A stretch of DNA of 64,000 nt from Thiomonas intermedia (lineage in GTDB: Bacteria > Pseudomonadota > Gammaproteobacteria > Burkholderiales > Burkholderiaceae_C). A program made the position numbers and the translations under genes. The notes under the pieces are model-generated. The model was not told the origin of the DNA. It worked only from the letters and a program-made list of their open reading frames with translations, and ran no database searches. The stretch lies in NCBI RefSeq assembly GCF_002028405.1, contig NZ_CP020046.1:1736001-1800000 (forward strand), in the 5' to 3' direction. Positions 48,801 to 57,033 of this stretch are shown here, in pieces (within the stretch, counting starts at the first letter, position 1; the number at the start of each line of letters is the position of its first letter).

Positions 48801-48957
48801 GGTGGACTGGCAGGTGCGGGAAAGCGTGCGTGCGCGTCTGCGCATCCTGGTGCGCCGCACGTTGCAGAAGTGGAAGTACCCGCCCGATCAGCAGCCGGTG
48901 GCGGTGGAACTGGTGCTCCAGCAAGCCGAGAAGTTCGCGAGCGACTGGACCGCTTGA
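45802..48957 (+). CDS. hsdR: Type I restriction endonuclease subunit HsdR
   Basis: A 1,051-aa motor and nuclease subunit. The PD-(D/E)xK nuclease centre is seen as RPDLVVFVNGLPLAVIELKNP (about 140-160). The SF2 helicase part has Walker A WHTQGSGKSITM (about 317), DEAH as VVMSDEAHRSQYG (about 420), motif III GFTGTPI, and motif VI ARVNRVFKNK. The C-terminal helical domain binds the methylase. The gene is intact. It starts 96 bp after the interrupted COG2865 gene, so IS insertion may reduce its expression by polarity unless a promoter lies in that gap. Confidence 0.95.
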   Translation: MLNEQQLEDLCIGWFQQTGWQFAHGPDIAPEGDRPERADFGQVILRERLLAALARINPQIPAAALEQAAHTLQTVSEPLLVVRNRAVHRLLLGGVDVSFAQADGEGKVSDLVSLIDFAQPSNNEFLVVNQFTVAGSKQPRRPDLVVFVNGLPLAVIELKNPSNEQTDIWDAFNQLQTYKDEAADLFNGNAALVISDGFTARVGSLTADAERMLPWRTIANENDRPRLQMELETLVRGFFKPELFLDYVRHFVLFEQDGDRIVKKIAGYHQFHAVREAVRATVIAAQDADRGLLEVREERATYGREVQPGSRKAGVVWHTQGSGKSITMACYAGKLLPQPEMKNPTLVVVTDRNDLDGQLFGTFSAASDLLRTTPVQATGRDELRDMLASREAGGIIFTTVQKFALLEGEAAHPLLSGRSNIVVMSDEAHRSQYGMKGRLDTKTGKYVYGYAKHLRDALKNATFIGFTGTPIALEDKDTRAVFGDYVSIYDIQDAVDDGATVPIFYESRLAKLDVKQAEIDALNAQVDEVFEDEEDVAVREKSKSEWAALEKLVGAEPRLQQVAKDLVQHFEARISVIDGKAMIVCMSREICVQLYNAIVALRPDWHSTDPEQGVIKVVMTGSAADKALLQPHIYTNQVKRRLEKRFKDPKDSLKLVIVRDMWLTGFDAPSCHTMYVDKPMKGHNLMQAIARVNRVFKNKPGGLVVDYIGIANELKAALKDYTDSKGKGDPAHNAAEALAVLLEKMDIVRGLMHGLDYSAFTTNAVPLLVPAAEHILGQKDGKTRFLDTMTAVSKAFSLCGTLDEAIALRQEIAFFAAIKAAINKFTTVDKKRSDAEKSSALKQILDNAIVADGVADIFALAGLDKPNIGLLSEEFLEDVRQMKTRNLAVELLEKLLRDEIKARARNNVVQEKKYGDRLLETLRKYHNRAIETAQVIEELIEMAKEFQAVLEREAALGLSPDEIAFYDALANNESAVRELGDDILKKIAVEITEKLRASTTVDWQVRESVRARLRILVRRTLQKWKYPPDQQPVAVELVLQQAEKFASDWTA

Positions 48958-49042
48958 GGGGCGCGGCTTGCTCGTCATGATGGCGACAGCAGCGTCACGT
49001 CCTTGCTTTCTTCCCCCGAGCAAAAACGCGGCTTGCGGCGGA

Positions 49043-49723
49043 TCACCGCGGCCGTAGGGCTTCGATCGAAGCCACCCAGCCAACGATGCCGCCTTGCGCC
49101 ACGATCATGTCGAGCGTGGCCTGCTTGAACGCGGGGAAGTAGCTGGCGGTGGCTTCTTCGACCAGCAGGCCGTCGAAGCCGCGGTCGTTGGCTTCGCGCA
49201 TGGTGGTCTGCACGCAGACTTCGGTGGTCACGCCGCCGAAGATCAGCTTGCGGATGCCGCGCTCAGCCAGCACCTGCGACAAGGGCGTGTTGTAGAACGC
49301 GCCCTTGCCGGGCTTGTCGATCTCGACCTCGCCTGCAATGGGCCGCAAGGCTTCGACGATGCCGTTGCCCGGTTCGCCCCGCACCAGGATGCGCCCCATC
49401 GGCCCGGCGTCGCCGATGCGCAGGCGGGGTGTGCCGCGGCAGCGCTTGGCGGGTGGGCAGTCCGAAAGGTCGGGCGCGTGCGACTCGCGGGTATGCACGA
49501 CCAGCAGGCCGTGCTCGCGCGCCCAGGCCAGCAGCCGGGCTGCCGGCTCGACCGCGGCGGCGAGCAGCGACACGTTGTTGCCCAGGGTTTCGCCGAAGCC
49601 GCCGGGCTCGATGAAGTCGCGCTGCATGTCGATGAGTACCAGCGCGGTGTCGTCCGAGCGGCAGTGGAAGGGCTCGGGCCGTGCGGCGATGGTGAAGCTG
49701 CGCGGGGTGTCGGCGCTGCTCAT
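49043..49723 (-). CDS. Isochorismatase-like cysteine hydrolase, possible triuret hydrolase (TrtA-like)
   Basis: A 226-aa isochorismatase-like hydrolase with catalytic Asp32 ([10 protein letters not shown]), Lys137 ([10 protein letters not shown]) and Cys170 ([18 protein letters not shown]). It is about half-identical in outline to the biuret hydrolase gene next to it, sharing [12 protein letters not shown] and the [11 protein letters not shown] segments, but differs around the lid ([21 protein letters not shown]). Known pathways pair biuret hydrolase with a related triuret hydrolase, TrtA, so this is the natural candidate; another ureide amidohydrolase cannot be excluded. It overlaps the upstream gene by four bases (ATGA) and is last in the BMP-transporter operon. 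Confidence 0.7.
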   Translation of the reverse strand: MSSADTPRSFTIAARPEPFHCRSDDTALVLIDMQRDFIEPGGFGETLGNNVSLLAAAVEPAARLLAWAREHGLLVVHTRESHAPDLSDCPPAKRCRGTPRLRIGDAGPMGRILVRGEPGNGIVEALRPIAGEVEIDKPGKGAFYNTPLSQVLAERGIRKLIFGGVTTEVCVQTTMREANDRGFDGLLVEEATASYFPAFKQATLDMIVAQGGIVGWVASIEALRPR

Positions 49724-50433
49724 GCTTGCGTCTCCAGCGCGCGCAGCAGTTCGGCGGAGTTGGCTACCGCGCCGAAGACGCCGCCCTGCAGGGTCACCAT
49801 CTTGAGGGCGGCGGCATGGTTGGTGGCGTCGGTGGCGCCGCAGCAGTCGGCCAGCAGCAGGCACTCGAAGCCGCGGTCGTTGGCCTCGCGCATGGTGGTG
49901 TGCACGCAGACGTCGGTGGTGATGCCGGTGAGCACGAGGTTGCGGATGCCGCGCTGATGCAGGATGAGTTCCAGATCGGTCGCGCAGAACGAGCCCTTGC
50001 CTGGCTTGTCGATGATGATCTCGCCGGGCCGCGGCGCCAGCTCGGGAATGATGTCCCAGCCCGGCTCGCCGCGCACCAGAATTTTGCCGCAGGGACCGGG
50101 ATCGCCGATGCCCGCGCCGATGCGCTGGCTGCGCCAGCGCTTGTTGGCGGGCAGGTCGGACAGGTCGGGGCGGTGGCCTTCGCGGGTGTGGAAGATGGTG
50201 TAGCCGCCCGCGCGCATGGCGGCGAGCACGCGGCCGATGGGCTCGATCGGCGCCCGGGTGAGCGACAGGTCGTAGCCCATGCGGTCCACATAGCCGCCGA
50301 TGCCGCAGAAGTCCGTCTGCATGTCGATGACGATGAGTGCCGTGTTGGCGGGCCGCAGGTCGCCATCGAAGGGCCAGGGGTAGGGGTTGGCGGCGACCGG
50401 GCCGGCCGCCGCATCGCTGGAGAAGTCGGCCAT
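49720..50433 (-). CDS. biuH: Biuret amidohydrolase (BiuH-like cysteine hydrolase)
   Basis: A 237-aa hydrolase converting biuret to allophanate and ammonia. Asp37, Lys143 and Cys176 align, with a constant offset of one, with the Asp36-Lys142-Cys175 triad of Rhizobium BiuH as I recall it. Long blocks match my memory of that enzyme: [54 protein letters not shown] and [19 protein letters not shown]. The allophanate formed would pass to the hydrolase encoded at 61507-63306. It lies 11 bp downstream of the BMP binding protein gene in the sigma-54-promoted minus-strand operon. Confidence 0.85.
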   Translation of the reverse strand: MADFSSDAAAGPVAANPYPWPFDGDLRPANTALIVIDMQTDFCGIGGYVDRMGYDLSLTRAPIEPIGRVLAAMRAGGYTIFHTREGHRPDLSDLPANKRWRSQRIGAGIGDPGPCGKILVRGEPGWDIIPELAPRPGEIIIDKPGKGSFCATDLELILHQRGIRNLVLTGITTDVCVHTTMREANDRGFECLLLADCCGATDATNHAAALKMVTLQGGVFGAVANSAELLRALETQA

Positions 50434-50444
50434 GTCCGTACGGC

Positions 50445-51515
50445 TCACTTCAGGGTGCCAACCACGCCCTTGACGAAGAAGTTCATGGCGTCGACCTTGT
50501 CGCGCGGCAGCTTGCTGCCGGCCGGCACGAGTTCCTTGCCGTCCTGCCCGTAGATCGGGCCGGCCCACACGTCGAGCTTGCCGTCCTTGATGGCGGCCTC
50601 CTTGTCCAGGATCAGCTTGCGGGTGGCTGCATCCACCGAGGGGCCGAAGGGGGCGAGCTTGGCCGCGCCGGTCTTGAGATTGCCGTAGATGGCCTGCGAT
50701 TTCCAGGTGCCCGCCTCCACTTCCTTGACCACGCTGGCCATGATCGGGCCCCAGTTCCAGTAGCCGCCGGTCAGCCAGCCCTGCGGGTAGAAGTGCATGT
50801 CGTCGAAGTGATAGCCGATGACCTTCACGCCGCGCTTCTTGGCCGCCTCGATCACCGGGATCGGCGAGTCCACATGCATGCCCACCACCGAGATGCCCTG
50901 GTCCACCAGGGTGTTGACCGCCGCCACGTCCTTGGACGGGTCGTTCCACGCGCCGGTGTAGACCACGGTCACGGTGGCCTTCGGGTTGACCGACTGCGCG
51001 CCCAGCGCGATGGCGTTCACGTCCTGCAGAATCTGCGGAATCGGGTGCGCGGCGACGAAGCCGATCTTGCCGTTGGCCGCGGCCTTGCCCGCGGCGATGC
51101 CCGAGAGGTACATCGCCTCATACATGTCGGCGAAGTACGTGCCTAGATTGGGGGCGAGCTTGGCGCCGCCGCAATGCATGAAGGTGACCTTCGGGTACTT
51201 CTTGGCCAGATCGAGCGCGTAGGGCAGATAGCCGTAGCTGGTGGCGAAGATGATCTTGTCGCCCGCGCCGATCATGCGTTCCATGGCCTGCGTGACCTGG
51301 GCGCTCTCGGGCACGTTCTCCAGGTAGTTGGTCTTCACGCCGGGGACGGACTTCTGCACGTACAGCCGTCCCGCGTCCTGCGCCTCGTTGTAGCCGCCAT
51401 CGGTCTTGGCGCCGACATAGACATAGCCCACCATGACGTCGGCGCGTGCGGGCTGCATGGCCAGGGTGACCGCGGCCGATGCGGCGGCGATCAGGGCGAG
51501 GAATCGAAGGTTCAT
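50445..51515 (-). CDS. BMP-family ABC transporter substrate-binding protein
   Basis: A 356-aa periplasmic protein with a signal peptide (about 1-25, cleavage near PARA-D). It belongs to the basic membrane protein/PnrA family, whose known ligands are nucleosides, purines and related compounds: [21 protein letters not shown], the [23 protein letters not shown] segment, and [32 protein letters not shown]. The genomic partners (biuret-type hydrolases, AtzGEH) suggest a small ureide ligand such as biuret, triuret or a purine-derived ureide. Terminator not seen; the hydrolase genes follow directly. Confidence 0.88.
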   Translation of the reverse strand: MNLRFLALIAAASAAVTLAMQPARADVMVGYVYVGAKTDGGYNEAQDAGRLYVQKSVPGVKTNYLENVPESAQVTQAMERMIGAGDKIIFATSYGYLPYALDLAKKYPKVTFMHCGGAKLAPNLGTYFADMYEAMYLSGIAAGKAAANGKIGFVAAHPIPQILQDVNAIALGAQSVNPKATVTVVYTGAWNDPSKDVAAVNTLVDQGISVVGMHVDSPIPVIEAAKKRGVKVIGYHFDDMHFYPQGWLTGGYWNWGPIMASVVKEVEAGTWKSQAIYGNLKTGAAKLAPFGPSVDAATRKLILDKEAAIKDGKLDVWAGPIYGQDGKELVPAGSKLPRDKVDAMNFFVKGVVGTLK

Positions 51516-51546
51516 GCTGTTCTCCAGGAATGTGAAGGGATGTCGC

Positions 51547-52470
51547 TCAGGACATGCCGCGGAACACGCCGGCGAGCTCCTGAGGCATGGAGGTGCCGCG
51601 CTGGCTGGCCCGGTAGCTCAGCAACAGCACGATCAGCGGCACCAGATAGGGCAGAGTGCCGAGCAGATAGGGAGAGAGGTCGGAGCCCATCGACTGCAGC
51701 CGCAGCGATAGCGCCTCCGACAGCCCGTAGATCAGCGCGACCGGCAGGGCCAGCCAGGGGTTCCAGCGCGCCACGATCACCAGGCCCACGGCGAGCAGGC
51801 CGCGACCGGCGGTCATCTGCTCGACCCAGGTCCGGGTGTAATCCACCGACAGGGCTGCGCCGGCCAGGCCGGTGAAGGCGCCGCCCGTGAGCACCGCGGT
51901 CACGCGCAGACGCATCGGGTGTTTGCCCAGCATGCGCAGCGCATCGGCCGACTCGCCCGCCGAGCGCCAGACCAGGCCCCACTGCGTGCGGTAGAGGAAC
52001 AGGCCGCAGACCACCACCAGCGCCAGCCCGAGGTAGACCGTGGGCGTGAGTTGCGAGAGAAAGCCGCCGACCACCGGCAGGTCGGCCAGCCAGCCGTGGC
52101 GCAGGCTGTGAAAGCCCTCGATCTGCTGGCCGACCAGGGAGGTGCCGTAGAACGACGACAGCCCGTTGCCGAGAAACAGGATGGCCAGGCCGCTGGCGAT
52201 CTGGTTCACACCCAGGCCGAGGCAGAGCAGCGCGTGCACCGACGACAGCGCCACGCCCGCGGCGGCACCCACGGCCAGCCCCGCCCAGGGGCTGCCCGTG
52301 ATGTGGGTGGCCGCGAACCCGGCGGCCGCGCCGACGAGCATCTGCCCTTCCACGCCGAGGTTCACCACCCCGGCCCGCTCGGTGAGCGTTTCTCCGAGCA
52401 TGGCCAGCAGCACCGGCGTGGCCGTAAGCAGGGCGATGGACAACAGGCCGAGAAGCAGTCCCCCGTTCAT
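51547..52470 (-). CDS. BMP-type ABC transporter permease (second)
   Basis: A 307-aa permease of the BPD_transp_2 group used by nucleoside and ureide importers. About eight to nine helices; the typical segment LTERAGVVNLGVEGQMLVGA (about 28-47) and GLGVNQIASGLAILFLG (about 85-101) are seen. Its start overlaps the stop of the first permease gene by four bases (ATGA). The binding-protein gene follows 31 bp downstream. Confidence 0.9.
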   Translation of the reverse strand: MNGGLLLGLLSIALLTATPVLLAMLGETLTERAGVVNLGVEGQMLVGAAAGFAATHITGSPWAGLAVGAAAGVALSSVHALLCLGLGVNQIASGLAILFLGNGLSSFYGTSLVGQQIEGFHSLRHGWLADLPVVGGFLSQLTPTVYLGLALVVVCGLFLYRTQWGLVWRSAGESADALRMLGKHPMRLRVTAVLTGGAFTGLAGAALSVDYTRTWVEQMTAGRGLLAVGLVIVARWNPWLALPVALIYGLSEALSLRLQSMGSDLSPYLLGTLPYLVPLIVLLLSYRASQRGTSMPQELAGVFRGMS

Positions 52471-53516
52471 ACCGCCGCCTTTCGCCTGGCGCGCCAGGCA
52501 CCCACGCCGAGCACGCTCATGAACAGCAGGGCCTGCATCACCACGGTGTTGGCGAAGGGCAACTGGGCAAACAGCTGCAGCGCGTCACCCGCAGAAAGAA
52601 GGCCGCCCATGACCAGTGCCAGCGGAATGATGCGCAGGAAGTTCTGTCCGGCCAGCCACGCCACCAGAAAGCCGACATAGCCGTAGCCGGACGAGATGTC
52701 GGGTTGCAGATGCGTCTGCACGTTGGCGGTCTGCACATAGCCCGCCAGCCCGGCCAGCCCACCCGCGAGCGCCATGACCAGAAGGGTCTGACGGGTGTAG
52801 GACAGCCCGGCCATGCGGGCCACGCGCGGATTGCTGCGCAGCAGGTCGAGGCCGGTGCCCCAGCGGCTCTTTTCCACCAGCACATGGAGCGCCACGGCCA
52901 GCAGCACGGCAAGGGGCAGCGCCCAGTCTGTGCTCAGGCCGCCAAGGTTGATGGAGGGGAATTTCGCGGCTTCCGGGAAGGCGATGGTGGCGGGCCAGCC
53001 CAGGTTGCCCGCATCCTTCCACGGCCCATACACCGCGTACTGGACGAGCTGGATGGCCACATAGTTCATCAGTATGGTGACGATGGTCTCGTTCACGCCC
53101 AGCACCGCCCGCAGCAGGCCGGGAATGGCGCCCCAGAGGCCGCCGCCCAGCAGCGTGAGCAGCACCGCGGCGGGCAAGAGTTGCCAGATCGGCGCCGAGG
53201 TCATGTGCAGCACGATGGCGGTGCCTGCCAGCGCGCCGAAGTAAAGCTGCCCTTCCGCGCCCACCGAGATCAGGCCCATGCGCGCGGGCAGCGCGGTGGC
53301 CAGAGCGCAGAACAGGATGGGGATGGTCTTGGTCAGGGTGGTGTTGATCGACAGGGCATTGCCGAAGGCGCCCTGCACGATCTGGTTGAAGATGGTCAGC
53401 GGCGCGTAGCCGTTGAAGAAAAAGAACGCCGCGGCGAGCAGCAGAAACACGCCGATGCCGCCCGCCGGAACGGTGAGCCGGTCGGCCAGGGTGCGCCAGG
53501 CGGTGGACGTGCTCAT
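52467..53516 (-). CDS. BMP-type ABC transporter permease (first)
   Basis: A 349-aa permease paired with the next gene. The family motif is visible as PARMGLISVGAEGQLYFGALAGT (about 79-101) and LGVNETIVTILMNYVAIQLVQY (about 138-159). MSTSTAWRTL at 53516 is chosen because its ATG overlaps the ATPase stop codon (ATGA); the upstream open frame is a shadow. About nine to ten helices. Confidence 0.9.
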   Translation of the reverse strand: MSTSTAWRTLADRLTVPAGGIGVFLLLAAAFFFFNGYAPLTIFNQIVQGAFGNALSINTTLTKTIPILFCALATALPARMGLISVGAEGQLYFGALAGTAIVLHMTSAPIWQLLPAAVLLTLLGGGLWGAIPGLLRAVLGVNETIVTILMNYVAIQLVQYAVYGPWKDAGNLGWPATIAFPEAAKFPSINLGGLSTDWALPLAVLLAVALHVLVEKSRWGTGLDLLRSNPRVARMAGLSYTRQTLLVMALAGGLAGLAGYVQTANVQTHLQPDISSGYGYVGFLVAWLAGQNFLRIIPLALVMGGLLSAGDALQLFAQLPFANTVVMQALLFMSVLGVGAWRARRKAAV

Positions 53517-54997
53517 GGTGTAGCTCCGTGGGTCATCAGGTGGCCGATCTGCATGCGGTCGGCCGCGGCTGCGGGCAGCACGCCGACGACCTTGCCGTGA
53601 TAGAGCACCGCGATGCGGTGGGCATAGCGCAGCAGATCGTCGAGGTCTTCCGAGATCCACAGCACGGCGGCGCCGCCTGCGGCCTGGCGGAACAGGGCGT
53701 CGTAGACGGCCTGGGTGGCCTGCAGGTCCAGCCCCATGGTCGGGTAGCAGGCCACGACGAAGCGCCGCGGCTCCGACAGCTCGCGGGCGATCACCAGCTT
53801 CTGCAGATTGCCCCCGGACAGCCGGCCCGAGGCCAGCCGTGTCTGGCGCGGGCGCACGTCGAACTGTTCCATGAGGTCCCGGGCGCGCAGCTCCAGCGTG
53901 TCCCAGCGCGGGAACAGCGGCATGCCGCCGAGGCGGCGAAGCGCAAGATTCAGGCTGTTGCGCATGTCGGCGGCCACCGCGTTCTTCAAGGGGTATTCGG
54001 GGATGTAGCCCTGGCGGGCGTCGTGCGGCCGCGCGGTGTCGTGGCTGTGCAGCACCTCGCCGTCGAGCAGTACGTCGCCCGCGCTGATCGGCGCCATGCC
54101 GGTCACGGCGTCGGCCAGAAGATCTTGCCCGTTGCCCGATACACCGGCGATGCCGAGCACTTCGCCCGGCGCAATGTCGAGGTCGATGCCTTCGAGCGCG
54201 AGCGTGTCGGCCTGGCTGCGCAGCCCGCGGATCGAGATGCGGGCCACCGAATCGTCGGGCGGCGCGGTCTGTGCGACCGAGCGCAGCTGGGTGTTGCCCA
54301 CCATGAGCGCGACCAGCTTCTCGGCGTCGATGCCGCGCGCATCGGCCTGGTCGACCAGTCGGCCGCCCCGCATCACCGCCACGCGGTGCGCGCAGGCCCG
54401 CACGTCTTCGAGTTTGTGGGTGATGAACACCACGCTGCGGCCCGATTCGGCCAGCCGCCGCACCACCGCATGCAGGCGCTGCACTTCCTCCGGGGCCAGC
54501 ACCGAGGTCGGCTCGTCGAGGATGACCAGCTGCGCATCGAGGTTGAGCACCTTGACCAGTTCGACCTGCTGCTTCTGCCCGACCGACAGGTCGGCGACGC
54601 GCCGGTCCGCGGCCACACCGGGCGCGAACTCCGCAAGCAGGCGCACCGCCTTTTCGGTGTTGCGGCGGCTGTGCCAGATTGGCGGCTCGGGGTAGGCCAG
54701 CAGCAGGTTGTCCAGCACGGTCAGCGCCGGAATCAGGCTGAACTGCTGAAACACCATGCCGATGCCCTGGGCCATCGCATCGCGCGGGGAGTCGATGGCC
54801 ACCTCGCGCCCATCCACCAGCACCTGTCCGCCGTCGGCCCGGTAGTAGCCGTAGAGCACCTTCATCAGGGTGCTCTTGCCGGCGCCGTTCTCGCCCAGCA
54901 GGGCCAGCACTTCGCCGTCGCCGATCTCCAGCGACACGGCGTCATTGGCCAGGACGGGGCCGAAGCGCTTGCTGATGTCGATGAGCTGGACGTGCAT
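53513..54997 (-). CDS. BMP-type ABC transporter ATP-binding protein (two ABC domains)
   Basis: A 494-aa ATPase of the sugar/nucleoside type, with two fused nucleotide-binding domains. Domain 1 has Walker A GENGAGKSTLMKVL (about 34-47), signature LSVGQKQQVELVKVL and Walker B LVILDEPTSVLAPEE. Domain 2 has the degenerate GVSGNGQDLLADAV Walker A region, LSGGNLQKLVIAREL and CYPTMGLDL in place of the usual Asp-Glu, the normal decay of the second domain in this family. It is the first gene of the operon, preceded by the sigma-54 promoter at 55052-55067. Confidence 0.92.
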   Translation of the reverse strand: MHVQLIDISKRFGPVLANDAVSLEIGDGEVLALLGENGAGKSTLMKVLYGYYRADGGQVLVDGREVAIDSPRDAMAQGIGMVFQQFSLIPALTVLDNLLLAYPEPPIWHSRRNTEKAVRLLAEFAPGVAADRRVADLSVGQKQQVELVKVLNLDAQLVILDEPTSVLAPEEVQRLHAVVRRLAESGRSVVFITHKLEDVRACAHRVAVMRGGRLVDQADARGIDAEKLVALMVGNTQLRSVAQTAPPDDSVARISIRGLRSQADTLALEGIDLDIAPGEVLGIAGVSGNGQDLLADAVTGMAPISAGDVLLDGEVLHSHDTARPHDARQGYIPEYPLKNAVAADMRNSLNLALRRLGGMPLFPRWDTLELRARDLMEQFDVRPRQTRLASGRLSGGNLQKLVIARELSEPRRFVVACYPTMGLDLQATQAVYDALFRQAAGGAAVLWISEDLDDLLRYAHRIAVLYHGKVVGVLPAAAADRMQIGHLMTHGATP

Positions 54998-55021
54998 GGG
55001 AATGGCGCAGATCGGGGGTAA

Positions 55022-55037
55022 TCATGCATACATGATG
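55022..55037. promoter_or_regulatory. Candidate GntR operator at the BMP-operon transcription start
   Basis: ATCATG-CATA-CATGAT has perfect 6-bp arms. It lies 14 bp downstream of the -12 element of the minus-strand sigma-54 promoter, so it covers or follows the expected transcription start. Its core (GCATACATG) is related to the GTATACAT site at 55187. A GntR-type repressor gene is in the divergent operon. Confidence 0.45.
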
Positions 55038-55051
55038 GATGCTCGATCTAT

Positions 55052-55067
55052 GCAAACGGCGTGCCAA
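55052..55067 (-). promoter_or_regulatory. Sigma-54 (-24/-12) promoter for the BMP-transporter/biuret hydrolase operon
   Basis: On the minus strand the sequence is TGGCAC-GCCGT-TTGCA, an exact match to the sigma-54 consensus TGGCAC-N5-TTGCA with GG and GC ten bases apart. It lies 55 bp upstream of the ATPase gene start. Sigma-54 promoters need an enhancer-binding activator, most likely NtrC in this nitrogen context. Confidence 0.85.
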
Positions 55068-55162
55068 TGGTGTTCGCCCTCGCTGGATGCGCAGAGGCCG
55101 GCCGTGCCTAAATGATTGAAAGACCTGAGATCAAGGCCTTCTTCAGGATGAAGGGACTGTTT

Positions 55163-55178
55163 TGGCACGCGGCTTGCA
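55163..55178 (+). promoter_or_regulatory. Sigma-54 (-24/-12) promoter for the atzG-atzE-atzH-gntR operon
   Basis: TGGCAC-GCGGC-TTGCA is an exact sigma-54 match with correct spacing. It is 157 bp upstream of the atzG-like start and points away from the BMP promoter; the two share the 337-bp divergent region 54998-55334, which holds no gene. The GntR-type palindrome TTGTATACAT follows immediately. Confidence 0.85.
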
Positions 55179-55185
55179 TAATCTC

Positions 55186-55195
55186 TTGTATACAT
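55186..55195. promoter_or_regulatory. Candidate GntR operator after the atz-operon promoter
   Basis: TTGTATACAT contains the palindrome TGTATACA and fits the general FCD/GntR pattern TNGTNNACNA. It lies 7 bp downstream of the -12 element, where a bound repressor would block open-complex formation or escape. A similar site (TTGTGCACAA) sits at the same position of the third sigma-54 promoter. Confidence 0.5.
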
Positions 55196-55236
55196 ATTGT
55201 GGCAACGCCATGGGCACGGTCAGCGAGGCTCGCAGC

Positions 55237-55251
55237 GCACCGGCACAGTGC
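55237..55251. promoter_or_regulatory. Weak candidate NtrC enhancer site
   Basis: GCAC-CGGCACA-GTGC fits the core GCAC-N7-GTGC of NtrC sites such as those at glnA. It is about 170 bp upstream of the -24 element of the BMP promoter and inside the leader of the atz operon; NtrC sites can act from either side. The short match could be chance in GC-rich DNA. Confidence 0.3.
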
Positions 55252-55334
55252 GAAGGGGGCCTGAAAACGGTGCGGGTGCACCAACCCCTCCGGCCTCGGC
55301 ATCCCGCATGAGCCGATCAGATGAAGGAGACTGC

Positions 55335-55559
55335 ATGAACGATTCCACGCGACTTCCCACGCCAGCCGCTCCGGCCGCTGAGCTGGTCGACTGGGGTGCG
55401 CGTCAGCACGGACTGCCGCTGGATGCCGCGGCCCGCGTGCGGATTGCGCAGCAGGTCGAGCGCCTGCAACAGGTGATGGCCGTGCTCGATGGCGTGGCCT
55501 TGACGGTGCATGACGAACCGGCGCCGGACTTTGTGCCCGACGCGGAGCCCGCGCCATGA
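55335..55559 (+). CDS. atzG: AtzG-like small partner (DUF4089) of the AtzE amidase
   Basis: A 74-aa protein with the DUF4089/AtzG pattern, a GatC-like helical hairpin: ELVDWGARQHGLPLDAAARVRIAQQVERLQQVMAVLDGVAL and a tail DEPAPDFVP that in AtzG wraps the amidase. In Pseudomonas ADP, AtzG stabilises AtzE, a relationship descended from the GatCA complex. AAGGAG lies six bases before the ATG. The stop overlaps the atzE start (ATGA), ensuring equal synthesis. Homologues are also annotated HpxX in ureide pathways. Confidence 0.88.
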   Translation: MNDSTRLPTPAAPAAELVDWGARQHGLPLDAAARVRIAQQVERLQQVMAVLDGVALTVHDEPAPDFVPDAEPAP

Positions 55560-56950
55560 GCGGCCCCTCTGCGCCAAGCTGTGTGCCGCCGTTCGGCGAC
55601 CCCTCGCTGCGGTCGGCCCTCGACATGGCCGGGGCCATTGCGTCGGGCACCCTCGGCGCAGCCGAGCTGACCCAGCACGCGCTGGACCGTATCGCCCTGG
55701 TCAATCCGCGTCTGAACGCCTTCACCTCGGTGACGGCGGATCGAGCACGGCGCAAGGCGCGCGACATCGACGCGGCGCGTGCGCGGGGCGAGCCCCTGCC
55801 GCCGCTGGCCGGCGTGCCCTACGCGGTCAAGAATTTGTTCGATGTGGCGGGCCTGACCACGCTGGCAGGCTCGCGGGTGCTGGCCAGCGCGCCCGCGGCA
55901 AGCGCCGACGCCGTGCTGGTCGACCGCATGGAACGGGCCGGTGCGGTGCTGGTCGGTGCGCTCAATATGGACGAATTCGCCTACGGCTTCACCACGGAGA
56001 ACACGCACGCCGGCCCCACGCGCAACCCGCATGCCCTAAGCCACAGCGCCGGGGGCTCGTCGGGCGGTTGCGGCGCGGCGGTCGCGGCGGGTCTGGTGCC
56101 GCTGAGCCTGGGTTCGGACACCAACGGCTCCATCCGGGTGCCCTCCTCCGTCTGCGGCATCTTCGGCCTCAAGCCCACCTTCGGGCGTCTGCCGCGGCAG
56201 GGCAGCTACCCCTTTGTCTACAGCCTGGATCATCTGGGGCCCTTCGCGCGCAGTGCCGATGATCTGGCGCGTTGCTTTGCCGTCCTGCTGGGCGACGCCG
56301 CTCCCGCCGCAGGTCTGTTGGGCGAGGCCGGGCCGCTGCGCGCCGCCCTGCTCGGAGGCTACTTCCAGCAGTTTGCCGGACCGCAGGCGCGAGCCGCCGC
56401 GCGGGCCGCGGCCATCGCGCTCGGCGCGGCCGACGAGGTCGAGTTCACCAGCGCTGCCGCGGCACGGGCTGCGGCCTTCATCATCACCGCGTCGGAAGGC
56501 GGCCAGCTGCACCTCGACCATCTGCGCGACCATTACGACGCGATGGAGCCGCTATCGCGCGACCGTCTGGCCGCCGGGGCGCTGTTGCCGGCCTCGGCCT
56601 ACATCCGGGCGCAGCGGGTTCGCGCCCTGGCGCGTGCCGAGGCGCGCCGATTGTTCGAGCGCTTCGACCTGCTGATCGCCCCGGCCACGCCCGTTGCGGC
56701 ACAGCCTCTGGGCAGCGAGTCCTTCGATCTCAACGGTACGTCCGTGCCGACGCGCCCGAACATGGGCCTGCTGACCCAGCCCATCTCCTGCATCGGCCTG
56801 CCGGTGGTCGCGGCGCCCATGCGCGTGGCGCCCGGCGAGCTGCCCATCGGCGTGCAACTGATCGCCGCGCCGGGCCGGGAGGAGGTGGCGCTGCGCGCGG
56901 CGCGGATGCTGGAAGCCGCAGGGGCCACGGCCGCGGGCGGTGCCGCATGA
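55556..56950 (+). CDS. atzE: AtzE-family amidase (1-carboxybiuret hydrolase-like)
   Basis: A 464-aa amidase-signature enzyme with Lys92 (YAVKNLFD), cis-Ser168 ([10 protein letters not shown]) and nucleophile Ser192 ([14 protein letters not shown]), the last two 24 residues apart as in the family. With AtzG it deaminates 1-carboxybiuret to 1,3-dicarboxyurea in the cyanuric acid pathway; the same type (HpxY) is placed in oxalurate catabolism in other bacteria. The neighbouring biuret-type hydrolases favour a carboxybiuret-like substrate here. It overlaps atzG by four bases and a 28-codon ORF at its end. Confidence 0.88.
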   Translation: MSGPSAPSCVPPFGDPSLRSALDMAGAIASGTLGAAELTQHALDRIALVNPRLNAFTSVTADRARRKARDIDAARARGEPLPPLAGVPYAVKNLFDVAGLTTLAGSRVLASAPAASADAVLVDRMERAGAVLVGALNMDEFAYGFTTENTHAGPTRNPHALSHSAGGSSGGCGAAVAAGLVPLSLGSDTNGSIRVPSSVCGIFGLKPTFGRLPRQGSYPFVYSLDHLGPFARSADDLARCFAVLLGDAAPAAGLLGEAGPLRAALLGGYFQQFAGPQARAAARAAAIALGAADEVEFTSAAAARAAAFIITASEGGQLHLDHLRDHYDAMEPLSRDRLAAGALLPASAYIRAQRVRALARAEARRLFERFDLLIAPATPVAAQPLGSESFDLNGTSVPTRPNMGLLTQPISCIGLPVVAAPMRVAPGELPIGVQLIAAPGREEVALRAARMLEAAGATAAGGAA

Positions 56951-57033
56951 GCGCCCACGCCTGGGCGCCCGAAGAGGGCGCTCTCCTTCCCTCGGGGCAG
57001 CGGTCGCGCGGCGACCGGAGGGTCGCCCAGTGA
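56947..57033 (+). CDS. Possible 28-codon coupling ORF between atzE and atzH
   Basis: An ATG overlaps the atzE stop (ATGA) and opens a 28-codon frame ([17 protein letters not shown]...) whose TGA overlaps the atzH GTG (GTGA). It may serve only to carry ribosomes from atzE to atzH. CTGGGCG near its start can pair with CGCCCAG just before the atzH GTG, which could hide that start unless the ORF is translated. The peptide has no recognised family. Confidence 0.35.
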   Translation: MSAHAWAPEEGALLPSGQRSRGDRRVAQ

